The notes beneath the pieces are model-generated. The model worked only from the letters and a program-made list of their open reading frames with translations, did not search any database and was not told the DNA's origin. 8,758 nucleotides of DNA from Bacteroides sp. UBA7335. GTDB taxonomy: Bacteria; Bacteroidota; Bacteroidia; Bacteroidales; Bacteroidaceae. The first letter of the stretch is position 1. The number at the start of each line of letters is the position of its first letter. Positions 1 to 7,402 of the stretch are shown here, in pieces. The position numbers were made by a program, and so were the translations under genes. The stretch spans positions 501 through 9,258 of the forward strand of contig DKPL01000097.1 of NCBI GenBank assembly GCA_002471185.1, in the 5' to 3' direction.

Positions 1-66
1 CATAGCCAATCTTTGAAGCAAATAAAAGAGTTGGTTAGAGAGTGCGCCCTCACAATACTGCTATAA
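1..66 (+). CDS. C-terminal end of a probable ECF RNA polymerase sigma factor (5' part outside window)
   Basis: Frame 1 is open from the first base to a TAA at 64-66; the other two forward frames hit stops within the first 15 bases. The 21 residues begin HSQSLKQIKELVRE and end in a short hydrophobic tail. This resembles the end of sigma region 4.2 in Bacteroidota ECF factors, where a recognition helix of the type TVExHIS is followed by a basic helix (xALKxLRxEL) and a hydrophobic C-terminus. The decisive domains, regions 2 and 4.1, lie outside the window, so the identification rests on this short similarity and on the context: a FecR anti-sigma factor and an STN-bearing SusC follow on the same strand, the usual order for this signalling module. 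It could instead be the tail of another helix-turn-helix regulator. Confidence 0.55.
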   Translation, partial: HSQSLKQIKELVRECALTILL

Positions 67-129
67 GTGCATATATATCTTAAAATAATCTCCCCAACTT
101 AATTTATTGTATCATGCCTTTTGAGGTCG

Positions 130-169
130 TTGTCAAACCCTTGGAACATCGCTTCCAAAGGTTTGGCAA
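130..169. repeat. Imperfect inverted repeat (17-bp arms, 6-nt loop)
   Basis: The left arm (130-146) and right arm (153-169) pair over 17 positions around the loop CATCGC. The centre of the stem is AACC-C-TTGGAA against TTCCAA-A-GGTT, with one C/A mismatch and one G-T wobble. A short U-containing run (uauuguuucu) follows on the + strand, so it could act as a weak terminator. The arm motif AACCYTTGG also recurs as a direct repeat at 180-190, which suggests a dispersed intergenic element, a structured RNA or paired protein-binding sites. No function can be assigned. Confidence 0.6.
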
Positions 170-179
170 TATTGTTTCT

Positions 180-195
180 AACCCTTGGTACTATC
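180..195 (+). repeat. Third copy of the AACCCTTGG half-site
   Basis: AACCCTTGGTACTATC lies 44 bp downstream of AACCCTTGGAACATC (136-150), the left arm of the inverted repeat. The first nine bases are identical, and the following bases match with one substitution and one inserted T. With the inverted copy in the right arm, this makes three copies of the motif within about 60 bp. Confidence 0.5.
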
Positions 196-220
196 TTATT
201 TAGTTGTTGGTAAAATGTTC

Positions 221-245
221 AAAAGCTCTTAGTGATAGAGCTTTT
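221..245. terminator. Probable bidirectional intrinsic terminator
   Basis: AAAAGCTCT (221-229) and AGAGCTTTT (237-245) are perfect reverse complements separated by the 7-nt loop TAGTGAT. The stem has a GCTCT/AGAGC core flanked by A on the left and T on the right, so either strand would give a hairpin ending in U residues. It lies 155 bp after the stop of the upstream gene and 90 bp before fecR, fitting termination of the upstream transcript. The G+C core is short and the U run is only four bases before ATT, so efficiency is uncertain. Confidence 0.5.
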
Positions 246-335
246 ATTGCAATTGGATATTTTTTTAAAAAAAAAGTCATTTTTCTATAATACTTTTTAT
301 TACTCCTTGTGTACTATATATAAAAGCACATACTT
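246..335 (+). promoter_or_regulatory. Candidate promoter/leader region for fecR
   Basis: This is the A/T-rich stretch between the terminator-like hairpin and the fecR ATG. TACTTTTT at 291-298 matches the Bacteroides -7 consensus TAnnTTTG at seven of eight positions, and TATAAT overlaps it at 286-291. No TTTG lies at the expected -33 spacing, so the promoter call is weak. The stretch just before the ATG is A-rich and has no Shine-Dalgarno sequence, as is usual in Bacteroidota. Confidence 0.25.
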
Positions 336-1265
336 ATGTCGAATAAATATAGGAAAACAGATTCTGAAATCATAAAATATATTGAGCAACATATGGAGGA
401 AGATATCCATAAATTGCTTAAAAACGAAGAGCTATCTCTGGGAGGACGCTCTATCCCCGAATTTAATGAATTTGGTGTATACGAAAAAATCATCGGAAAG
501 ATAGAAATAGAAAAGAAAAGAAATTTATTTTCAACAGCCAAATGGGCTTGTGCTATTGCTCTCGTTCTTTTTAATATTGGTTACTTCACTTATAACTATA
601 TAGCCGATCACTCAACAGTATATCATGAAGTTTGCACGGCTCGTGGTGAGAGAATCATTGTTCTTTTGCCCGATGGAACTAAAGTGTGGTTAAATGCTGA
701 TTCAAGACTTGTCTATCCGGAACGGTTTATTGATAATGAACGTAAAGTTGCATTAGAAGGTGAAGCCTACTTTGAAGTGATAAAAAATAGTGATAATCCG
801 TTTTTGGTTCAAGCGGATGAAATGAAAATCAGAGTGACAGGAACTAGTTTTAATGTATCTGCTTACCCAGCCGACAAAAATATAGTTACCACTCTTGATG
901 AAGGGAAAGTTTTTATAGGACATTATGCTAAGCGCTCATCACAGTATGAAATGAGTCCGGGACAAACTGCAGTTTATGAAAAAGGAAGTTCGAAATGTAA
1001 AATATTGACCGATGAATATTACAAAGACGCTTCGGGGTGGAAGGAGAATCGTTTGTCATTTAGAAACACTCCATTAGATGATGTTTTAACCGAATTATCT
1101 CGACAATTTGATGTAACGTTTGAAATTCGTGAAAATAAAATATCCTCTTTTACCTATAACTTTGTTTGCAAAGGCAATGACTTAGGGTATATATTAAAAA
1201 TGATGTCTTCGATTACCCCTATCCAATTTAAAGAAATTTCAGAAGGAAAATATATAGTTAAATAA
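336..1265 (+). CDS. FecR-family anti-sigma factor (inner membrane)
   Basis: This 309-residue single-pass inner-membrane protein is predicted to hold an ECF sigma factor inactive until signalled from the outer membrane. Residues 1-65 are a charged cytoplasmic segment. Residues about 66-90 form one membrane helix (KWACAIALVLFNIGYF). A periplasmic FecR domain spans about 97-200, with the family signature LPDGTKVWLNADSRLVYP, then ALEGEAYFEV and VTGTSFNV. A C-terminal domain of the kind found in Bacteroidota FecR proteins (DUF4974 type) covers about 238-305, with LSFRNTPLDDVLTELSRQFD. The usual N-terminal anti-sigma signature of many Bacteroidota homologues (AGEATPEE...W-like) is not obvious here. 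Its likely partners are the putative sigma factor ending at 66 and the STN domain of the downstream SusC. The ATG at 336 is the first in frame and gives a full-length protein. Confidence 0.93.
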   Translation: MSNKYRKTDSEIIKYIEQHMEEDIHKLLKNEELSLGGRSIPEFNEFGVYEKIIGKIEIEKKRNLFSTAKWACAIALVLFNIGYFTYNYIADHSTVYHEVCTARGERIIVLLPDGTKVWLNADSRLVYPERFIDNERKVALEGEAYFEVIKNSDNPFLVQADEMKIRVTGTSFNVSAYPADKNIVTTLDEGKVFIGHYAKRSSQYEMSPGQTAVYEKGSSKCKILTDEYYKDASGWKENRLSFRNTPLDDVLTELSRQFDVTFEIRENKISSFTYNFVCKGNDLGYILKMMSSITPIQFKEISEGKYIVK

Positions 1266-1358
1266 AATCATAACCTTAATAACTAATTTAATAACTCTAA
1301 CAATCCTAGTAACCAATTTATAATTCTAATAAATCTAATAATAAATAAGTAATATCTT
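1266..1358 (+). promoter_or_regulatory. A+T-rich fecR-susC spacer, candidate ECF-dependent promoter region
   Basis: These 93 bp consist almost wholly of A/T-rich TAA/CTAA-type words. In loci of this architecture the sigma-controlled promoter usually sits directly upstream of susC, so this is the expected place, but I see no recognisable promoter boxes and no terminator hairpin. The susC start has an A-rich leader and no Shine-Dalgarno sequence. Assignment rests on position only. Confidence 0.3.
1281..1330 (+). repeat. Imperfect direct repeat, about 20-bp units 30 bp apart
   Basis: AACTAATTTAATAACTCTAA at 1281-1300 resembles AACCAATTTATAATTCTAAT at 1311-1330. The first ten bases match at nine positions, and the next nine match at eight after a one-base shift. 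A looser third version (aaatctaata) follows at 1331-1340. Low base complexity makes chance similarity possible. Confidence 0.35.
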
Positions 1359-4300
1359 ATGAGAAAAAGTAACTTTTTTTCGCATGCCAGAAAATGGTGT
1401 GTGCTGTGCGGACTATGCCTTTTAATTCCACTTTCCGTATTTTCGCAACAGCAACAAATCTCCGTAGAAATTAACAAAATGTCTTTGACTAAGGCTATGG
1501 ACCTTATTGCTAAAGAGGCTTCTATGAATGTAGCTTATAGCAAAGAGTTTGTTGATGCTAATCGAATTGTGTCTTTAAAAGTGTCTAATGTAAAATTATC
1601 AGATGCTTTGTCGGCTTTGTTGAAAGGTACTGATATTGGTTATCGTTTTTTAGATAACAGTATCCTTCTTTACAATAAGTCTGAGCAAAAGAAAAGTGCT
1701 GTCGACCAACAACACAAACAAATTACAGTAACCGGTAGAATAGTAGATAAAGCTACCGGTGAACCTATTGTTGGAGCTACTATTAAAACTCAAAATGCAT
1801 CAATCGGTACAATCTCCAATTTAGATGGAGATTATACCATTAATGTAACTCCCGGTACTACACTTTTATACTCTTGCATTGGTTATAATGACTTAAAAAG
1901 AGACATTAATCAAGCTGGAGTTTTTAATATTGCCATGCAAGAAAATACCATTCAGCTTAACGATGTGGTAGTAGTAGGATATGGTGTTCAAAAGAAAGTT
2001 AACCTAACCGGCGCTGTAGCAGCTGTTAAAGGTGATGAGTTAGCAAATCGTCCTATTGCTAATGTTGGAAGTGGTCTTCAAGGTATGTTACCTGGTGTAT
2101 CTATTGTTCAACCATCAGGACAACCCGGAAATAGCAAAATGTCTATTGTAATACGTGGTATTAGTACATTAAATAGTAAAACAGATCCATTGATTTTGAT
2201 TGATGGGGTTGCAGGTGGTGATTTAAATTTGCTTAACCCAGATGATATTGAGAATATTTCAGTATTAAAAGATGCTGCTTCTTCTGCTATCTATGGTGCA
2301 CGTGCAGCCAATGGTGTAATTTTGGTTACAACCAAGCAAGGTAGTCAAAAAGAAAAAACAACTGTTAGCTATTCAGGCTATGTTGGTTTTCAGTCTCCAA
2401 CTGCTTTGCCCGATTTAGTGAATGGTCGTGAATATATGGAGTTGGCCAACGAGGCATATATTGCTGCCGGTTTCGGAAAACTATATCAGCAAGATGCTTT
2501 CGACTCTTATGATAGAGGAGACTCTCCCAATGAGTATTCGAATACCGACTGGGTGAAAGAGGTCTATAAAAAAACAGCTATGCAAACAGGTCACAATGTG
2601 AGTGTACGCGGTGGTACTGAAAAAAGTGGATATTATATGTCTTATGGATTTCTTGATCAAGATGGTTTAGTTGTAGGCGATCCTTTCTCTTCTAAAAGAC
2701 ATAATGCACGAATTAGTGTAAATACCGACCTTTACGATCGTTTGAAACTAAATGGTAATATTAGTTTTGTTGATTTTTACCGTAGAGAAAATGGTGTATC
2801 AGGCACAACCGGTGTGTTTAGAACTGTACAACGTGTTTCGCCACTTTTACCTGTAAAGTGGAAAGAGCAAAATCAAGATGGTCAATGGGTAGATACCGAC
2901 CATTATGCCTATACCTCATTGCTTAACCCGGTAGATATTGCTTATAACTCAGGTTATAATAAGAGAAACTCTCGTACGCTAAATGCTCAGATTAATGCTA
3001 CACTTAAGATTATAGATGGCTTAAACTTGAATGGGCAATATGCTGCAAACTTCTATACTCGCGATTCAAAGGTATTTGTGCCTGCTATGAATCGTTGGAT
3101 GTCTGACGGTACCGAAGATCCAGGTAATAAACTTAGAAAAAACTCTATCAGTCAGTCGCATCTCAATACATTAACCCAAACACTGAATGCAACTGCTACT
3201 TATCAAAAGACAGTCAACCGCAATGAGTTCACTCTTTTGGCTGGATTTTCGCAAGAGTGGGCACATACTAACTCATTAAGAGCGGGTCGTAAATCGATAT
3301 TACTCGATGGAATTGAAGTTATTGATGCCGGTACAGACGAAATTACCAATGGTGGTAGCGCCGAAGAGTGGGCATTGAGATCATATTTTGCTCGTTTGAA
3401 TTATAATTATGATGAAAAATATTTGTTCGAGGCAAATATTCGTTGCGACGGAACGTCACGTTTTGCCAAAGAAAATCGTTGGGGTTACTTCCCTTCATTC
3501 TCTGCAGGATGGAATTTCTCAAAAGAAAAATTTATGAGTTTTGCCGAACCGGTGATGCAAATGGGTAAACTACGTGCATCATGGGGTGAACTTGGTAACC
3601 AAAATGTAGGTGATAATTATTATCCATATCTAGTTGCCATTGAGTCTGTAGATAAGGCTTATCCTATCGGAAATCAGTTGAATACAGGTTTCAAACAAAT
3701 CGCTTTAGGAAACAAAAACATCAAATGGGAAACCATTCGTATGTTGAATATCGGTATCGATTTATCGATGTTTAACAATCGATTGACAGTAAGCGCAGAT
3801 TGGTTTAAGAAGAACAATAAAAATGCACTTGTTCGTCCTTCTTATCCTTTGGTTATCGGTGTATGGCAAAAAGACAGTGGTCGCGACTACCTTCCTTTAG
3901 AAAACTTAGGTGAAGTTGAAAGTAAAGGTTGGGAACTTAATGTTAGTTGGAGAGACCAAATTGGTAAAGTGAAATATAGAGTGTTCTTTAATCTATCAGA
4001 TGCTAAAAATAAAATAGTTGACCTAGGTTCAAGTGCACCGGTATTGGGCGATCAAATTCGTAGAGTAGGCGACCCTATTGATGCATATTATGGATATATG
4101 ACCGATGGTTTAGCACAGGTTGGAGATTTTGAAGGCAAAGATAGCTTTGGAAATTATGTAAATCCATCGTTTGCAGTGATAAAAGATGGTGTAGCAGTTC
4201 AACCAGGCGATATCAAATATAGAGATATTAGCGGTCCTAACGGTTCTCCCGATGGTATAATCGATGACCATGATAAGGTAGTCATTGGCGATAAAACTCC

Positions 4301-4772
4301 TAGATACTCATATTCTTTCAAAGGCGAGTTAGATTGGCAAGGCATTGACTTCTCATTCTACATTCAAGGAGTAGGCAAGGCCAACGGTTACTTAAGTGAA
4401 GAAGCAAGACATTGTTTTATCAACGATTATTCAGTACCTAAAAAATCACATCTTGATCGATGGACGGTAGATAATCCCGGTGCGTCTTATCCACGTTTGT
4501 ACTATGCACAAACTCACAACCGTCGTTTCTCGAGCTACTGGATTGAAAATGCTGCGTACTTGCGTTTGAAAAATGTTCAACTGGGTTACACTTTCCCACA
4601 ACAATGGGCAGCAAGATGTGGAATCAGTCGCTTAAGAGCTTATGTGTCTGCCGACAACTTATTTACAATAACTAAATATTTTGATGGATTTGACCCTGAA
4701 GTACAACAATCATCAGGCGATACTTACCCACAAGTAAGAACATACGTATTTGGATTGAATTTGACTTTTTAA
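1359..4772 (+). CDS. SusC-family TonB-dependent outer-membrane transporter with N-terminal STN signalling domain
   Basis: This 1137-residue beta-barrel would import oligomeric substrate delivered by SusD, using TonB energy. Residues 1-29 form a signal peptide (LLIPLSVFS, then Q30). An STN (secretin/TonB short N-terminal) domain covers about 33-107; this domain contacts FecR in transporters that control their own expression and explains the length being above that of most SusC proteins. A carboxypeptidase-regulatory-like beta domain follows at about 122-197 (VTGRIVDKATGEPIVGATI, SNLDGDYTI). The conserved NDVVVVGYGVQKK segment at 201-213 leads into the plug at about 211-328 (LQGMLPGVSI, IRGISTLN, PLILIDGV, VLKDAASSAIYGARAANGVI). 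The barrel runs to a terminal aromatic residue (GLNLTF), as needed for outer-membrane insertion. It is intact. SusD follows 23 bp downstream with no terminator, so the pair is cotranscribed. The substrate cannot be read from the sequence; the downstream EEP enzymes suggest a phosphoester-containing one. Confidence 0.97.
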   Translation: MRKSNFFSHARKWCVLCGLCLLIPLSVFSQQQQISVEINKMSLTKAMDLIAKEASMNVAYSKEFVDANRIVSLKVSNVKLSDALSALLKGTDIGYRFLDNSILLYNKSEQKKSAVDQQHKQITVTGRIVDKATGEPIVGATIKTQNASIGTISNLDGDYTINVTPGTTLLYSCIGYNDLKRDINQAGVFNIAMQENTIQLNDVVVVGYGVQKKVNLTGAVAAVKGDELANRPIANVGSGLQGMLPGVSIVQPSGQPGNSKMSIVIRGISTLNSKTDPLILIDGVAGGDLNLLNPDDIENISVLKDAASSAIYGARAANGVILVTTKQGSQKEKTTVSYSGYVGFQSPTALPDLVNGREYMELANEAYIAAGFGKLYQQDAFDSYDRGDSPNEYSNTDWVKEVYKKTAMQTGHNVSVRGGTEKSGYYMSYGFLDQDGLVVGDPFSSKRHNARISVNTDLYDRLKLNGNISFVDFYRRENGVSGTTGVFRTVQRVSPLLPVKWKEQNQDGQWVDTDHYAYTSLLNPVDIAYNSGYNKRNSRTLNAQINATLKIIDGLNLNGQYAANFYTRDSKVFVPAMNRWMSDGTEDPGNKLRKNSISQSHLNTLTQTLNATATYQKTVNRNEFTLLAGFSQEWAHTNSLRAGRKSILLDGIEVIDAGTDEITNGGSAEEWALRSYFARLNYNYDEKYLFEANIRCDGTSRFAKENRWGYFPSFSAGWNFSKEKFMSFAEPVMQMGKLRASWGELGNQNVGDNYYPYLVAIESVDKAYPIGNQLNTGFKQIALGNKNIKWETIRMLNIGIDLSMFNNRLTVSADWFKKNNKNALVRPSYPLVIGVWQKDSGRDYLPLENLGEVESKGWELNVSWRDQIGKVKYRVFFNLSDAKNKIVDLGSSAPVLGDQIRRVGDPIDAYYGYMTDGLAQVGDFEGKDSFGNYVNPSFAVIKDGVAVQPGDIKYRDISGPNGSPDGIIDDHDKVVIGDKTPRYSYSFKGELDWQGIDFSFYIQGVGKANGYLSEEARHCFINDYSVPKKSHLDRWTVDNPGASYPRLYYAQTHNRRFSSYWIENAAYLRLKNVQLGYTFPQQWAARCGISRLRAYVSADNLFTITKYFDGFDPEVQQSSGDTYPQVRTYVFGLNLTF

Positions 4773-4795
4773 ACTAAACACCTAACATCACTATT

Positions 4796-6532
4796 ATGAA
4801 TAAGAAAATAAAATATATACTGGCTGGTTGCTGCTTAATGACAACAATGAGTTGTAGCGACTTCCTTGATCGTTACCCCTTGGATAAAGCCGTAAACGAA
4901 ACCTATTGGAAAACTGAGGCTCAACTTAGAGCTGCTATGCTACCTTGTTATGAAGGACTTCAGTACGACTTAATTATTAACCTAGGCGAAGCTTGTGCCG
5001 AAACTGTGATTTGGGGAGATCCTACATCAGGATTGAACAAAGTGAGTGGTGGTACTAGCAGTGCGCAAGATAACTTCCCTTACTATAACTATTGGAGAGA
5101 CCTTTATGGTCATATCTTCGACTGCAATAACTTTCTTGATAACTATGACAATGCTACTATACCTCAAGAGGTAAAAGATGTGTATGCTGCTGAGGTCAAG
5201 GTTATTAGAGCATTGCAATACTTTTGGTTAACTTCTGTATGGGGTGATGTTCCTTTAGTTGATAAAGTAATTTCATCAGAAGAAGCCTATGGTCCAAGAA
5301 ACTCTAAAAAAGAGGTTGTGGATTGGATGATTGAAGATCTAAAATGGGCCGCTGAAAAAATGGATGTAGACATTCACTCAGGCTTTAACGTCGGTCGTAT
5401 TGACCGTTGGGGCGCTTTGGCTCTGATGGCAAGAGTTGCTTTGCAAAACGAACGTTGGGAGTTGGCCGAAAAAGTGTCTAAATACATATTAGATAATAGC
5501 CCTTATGGATTGTACGATTACGAGAAAGTGTATCAGCTTGAAGGTAATGCTGAAACGAATCCGGAAAACAAAGAATCTATTATCTATAGCTTGAATGTGA
5601 AAGACATTCGCATGTGTAATATGACTAATTATACATGTACCCCAGTGAACTATATTCGTTTGAATGCCTCTAAAACGTTGGTTGATGCATTCCTTTGTTC
5701 TGATGGTAAACCCGCAGTACCAGGATTAGAATATTATAAAAGAACAGATATATCAGTTTCTTCACTTTCTAAATATCCGGTGACACGCTATGCTGACTAT
5801 TTTGAAGACAGAGACCCACGCATGAAAATGACTCTTTATACACCAGGTGATGAATGGCCGGGTGGTGACGATGGTGATGCTGGAAATCGTGTGAACTTGA
5901 CTTACGGATTACCTCGTTTTGCTCCTTTACAAGGTAATAACAATAATGGTGCTAACACAAAAACAGGTTTTTACTTCAAAAAGTATAACACTCCCGAATT
6001 GGCTGGTTTAACTAATCAAGACCATAATAACATCAATGTGATTCGCTATCCTGAAGTTATTCTTATTTATGCTGAGGCTTTATTCAACTTGCAAGGCGAA
6101 ACACTGACACAGCAACAAATTGATGCTACTATTAATTTGCTACGCGATAGAGTAGGTATGCATCCTATGATTTTATCTGAACTACAAGCTTGGAATATGG
6201 ATTTAAAAACAGAGTTAAGACGCGAACGCAGAATAGAGATGTCATTTGATGGTATGCGCTATTTCGATATTCTTCGCTGGAAAGAGGGATTCCGTTTGGG
6301 ACGTGCCGTGACTAGCTTAAGCTTGGATGTTTGTATGAATGAGTTGGGAGGATGTCCTTATGTAGACGATCAAGATAAACCTATTCTTGATGAGTTTGGT
6401 GATGTTGTTTACGATAAATCAACTGTAGAAGGAGGATCTCGTAATTTTGATGAAAGTAAACACTATTTGTGGCCTGTTCCTTATCAAGAAAGATTGAAAA
6501 ACCCTGCTCTTGGACAAAATCCTAATTGGTAA
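4796..6532 (+). CDS. SusD/RagB-family outer-membrane substrate-binding lipoprotein
   Basis: This 578-residue surface lipoprotein would form the lid of the SusC transporter and capture substrate. The N-terminus has a lysine-rich start, a hydrophobic stretch and a lipobox ending at Cys20 (MTTMSC), followed by SDFLDRYP, the usual beginning of mature SusD proteins. The N-terminal SusD-like region with TPR-type helices spans about 21-235 (VKVIRALQYFWLTSVWGDVPLV at 135-156, RWGALALMARVAL at 204-216). The C-terminal SusD domain includes VIRYPEVILIYAEALF at 415-430 and the hallmark LRRERRIEMSFDGMRYFDIL at 474-493. It ends in the typical YLWPVPYQERLKNP and QNPNW. An Asp/Gly/Asn-rich loop at about 351-364 and a segment at about 511-550 with two Cys vary among family members and may help set specificity. 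The next gene starts 15 bp downstream, so this is an operon member. Confidence 0.97.
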   Translation: MNKKIKYILAGCCLMTTMSCSDFLDRYPLDKAVNETYWKTEAQLRAAMLPCYEGLQYDLIINLGEACAETVIWGDPTSGLNKVSGGTSSAQDNFPYYNYWRDLYGHIFDCNNFLDNYDNATIPQEVKDVYAAEVKVIRALQYFWLTSVWGDVPLVDKVISSEEAYGPRNSKKEVVDWMIEDLKWAAEKMDVDIHSGFNVGRIDRWGALALMARVALQNERWELAEKVSKYILDNSPYGLYDYEKVYQLEGNAETNPENKESIIYSLNVKDIRMCNMTNYTCTPVNYIRLNASKTLVDAFLCSDGKPAVPGLEYYKRTDISVSSLSKYPVTRYADYFEDRDPRMKMTLYTPGDEWPGGDDGDAGNRVNLTYGLPRFAPLQGNNNNGANTKTGFYFKKYNTPELAGLTNQDHNNINVIRYPEVILIYAEALFNLQGETLTQQQIDATINLLRDRVGMHPMILSELQAWNMDLKTELRRERRIEMSFDGMRYFDILRWKEGFRLGRAVTSLSLDVCMNELGGCPYVDDQDKPILDEFGDVVYDKSTVEGGSRNFDESKHYLWPVPYQERLKNPALGQNPNW

Positions 6533-6547
6533 ACTATTATCGTTATT

Positions 6548-7402
6548 ATGATGAATAAAAGCATATATGCCGCTCTCTTATCTATAATTATTCTCTTCTG
6601 CGCTTGTAGCAAGGAAGAGAATAATCAAACCGGTCCTACACCGGGCGATGGTTCTACTGAACCACAAGAAGTCACCATCAAGGTCATGAGTTATAACATC
6701 AAACACTGTTCTCCTTATGTTCCTGGTGTAGCCGATCCCGAAATTGATATTCAAGCTACAGCAAATGTGATTAAGGCAGCTGAACCGGATATCGTATTAA
6801 TTCAAGAAATTGATAGAAATACCAAGCGCAGTAATGGAGTAGATCAAGTTGTTGAATTGGCTAAACTATCGGGGTTTGTTCACTTCTACTTCTCGAAAGG
6901 TCAAGACTACCAAGGAGGAGAGTATGGAGATGTAATTTTCTCGAAGTTCCCATTGCGAAATACTGCAACTTATGATTTACCTCGAGTTGAGATTCCGGGT
7001 ACATATGTGGGATTCTGTGTGTTGGGAAGAGCCACTGTTACTGTTTCGGGAAAGGTGATAACTCTAGCAAATACTCATTTGGCTACTACACAAGAGAATC
7101 GAGATTTGCAACTTCCATTTATTAACGCAAAGTTGCAAGATAGCAAATATCCGGTTATACTTGGAGGCGACTTTAATGCTACTCCCTATAACTCTACCAT
7201 TAGTACTTTAGATAGTTATGGATTTGTGAGAAGCGGGAAGGGATTAAATCAATTCACTATTCCATCGATAAATCCTAATAGGGAGTTAGACTATGTTTGC
7301 TTTCGTCCGGCCGAAAAGTTTGAAGTGACCAAACATCAGGTGATTACCGGAACAAATGCTTCCGATCATCTACCGGTATTATCAACAATTACAATAAGAT
7401 GA
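6548..7402 (+). CDS. EEP-fold phosphodiesterase/phosphatase, predicted surface lipoprotein
   Basis: This 284-residue protein has a lipoprotein signal with Cys20 (LFCAC) followed by SKEENN. Acidic and lysine residues just after the cysteine resemble the Bacteroidota surface-export signal, so it is probably exposed outside the cell. A Pro/Gly/Thr linker (about 28-41) leads to a complete endonuclease/exonuclease/phosphatase domain at about 43-284. All conserved active-site positions are visible: Asn50 (MSYN), Glu87 (LIQEID), His177 (THL), Asp208 and Asn210 (GGDFN), Asp248 (LDY), and Asp273-His274 (SDHLPV). The fold catalyses metal-dependent phosphoester cleavage in DNase I-like nucleases, sphingomyelinases and inositol phosphatases; which substrate applies here cannot be told. 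It occupies the place directly after susD where Sus loci usually encode a surface binding or cleaving protein. Translation may start at 6548 or 6551, as two Met codons are adjacent. It overlaps the next gene by 4 bp. Confidence 0.92.
   Translation: MMNKSIYAALLSIIILFCACSKEENNQTGPTPGDGSTEPQEVTIKVMSYNIKHCSPYVPGVADPEIDIQATANVIKAAEPDIVLIQEIDRNTKRSNGVDQVVELAKLSGFVHFYFSKGQDYQGGEYGDVIFSKFPLRNTATYDLPRVEIPGTYVGFCVLGRATVTVSGKVITLANTHLATTQENRDLQLPFINAKLQDSKYPVILGGDFNATPYNSTISTLDSYGFVRSGKGLNQFTIPSINPNRELDYVCFRPAEKFEVTKHQVITGTNASDHLPVLSTITIR

Larger units (their letters stand above)
67..335. other. Intergenic region between the putative sigma gene and fecR
   Basis: There are 269 bp without a convincing gene. 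In order it holds an A+T-rich spacer, a 17-bp imperfect hairpin (130-169) with a third copy of its half-site (180-190), a perfect 9-bp hairpin (221-245) and a very T/A-rich stretch leading to the fecR start. The only forward reading frame with an ATG that I noticed is 29 codons long (114-203) and coincides with the hairpin. The gap is wide for a sigma/anti-sigma pair, which are often closely spaced, so fecR probably has its own promoter. Confidence 0.7.

Noticed and set aside
120..245. CRISPR array or tRNA/riboswitch in the sigma-fecR gap
   Set aside because: The repeats are only two or three short copies in mixed orientation with unequal spacing. I saw no cloverleaf or known riboswitch core.
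314..541. 75-codon reading frame on the minus strand
   Set aside because: It lies antisense to the start of fecR, has low-complexity Ser/Ile/Phe-rich composition, and no recognisable domain or leader.
1283..1477. 64-codon minus-strand frame over the fecR-susC spacer
   Set aside because: It is antisense to the susC signal peptide and the A/T-rich spacer; its composition is explained by those.
4201..4290. SusC segment DISGPNGSPDGIIDDHDK as an unusual calcium-binding insertion
   Set aside because: An Asp/Gly-rich D-x-(N/S)-G-x-x-D turn in this place is common in SusC proteins, so this is a variant of a family feature.
5027..5218. 63-codon minus-strand frame inside susD
   Set aside because: It is fully antisense to a well-supported SusD gene, with no motif or start context.
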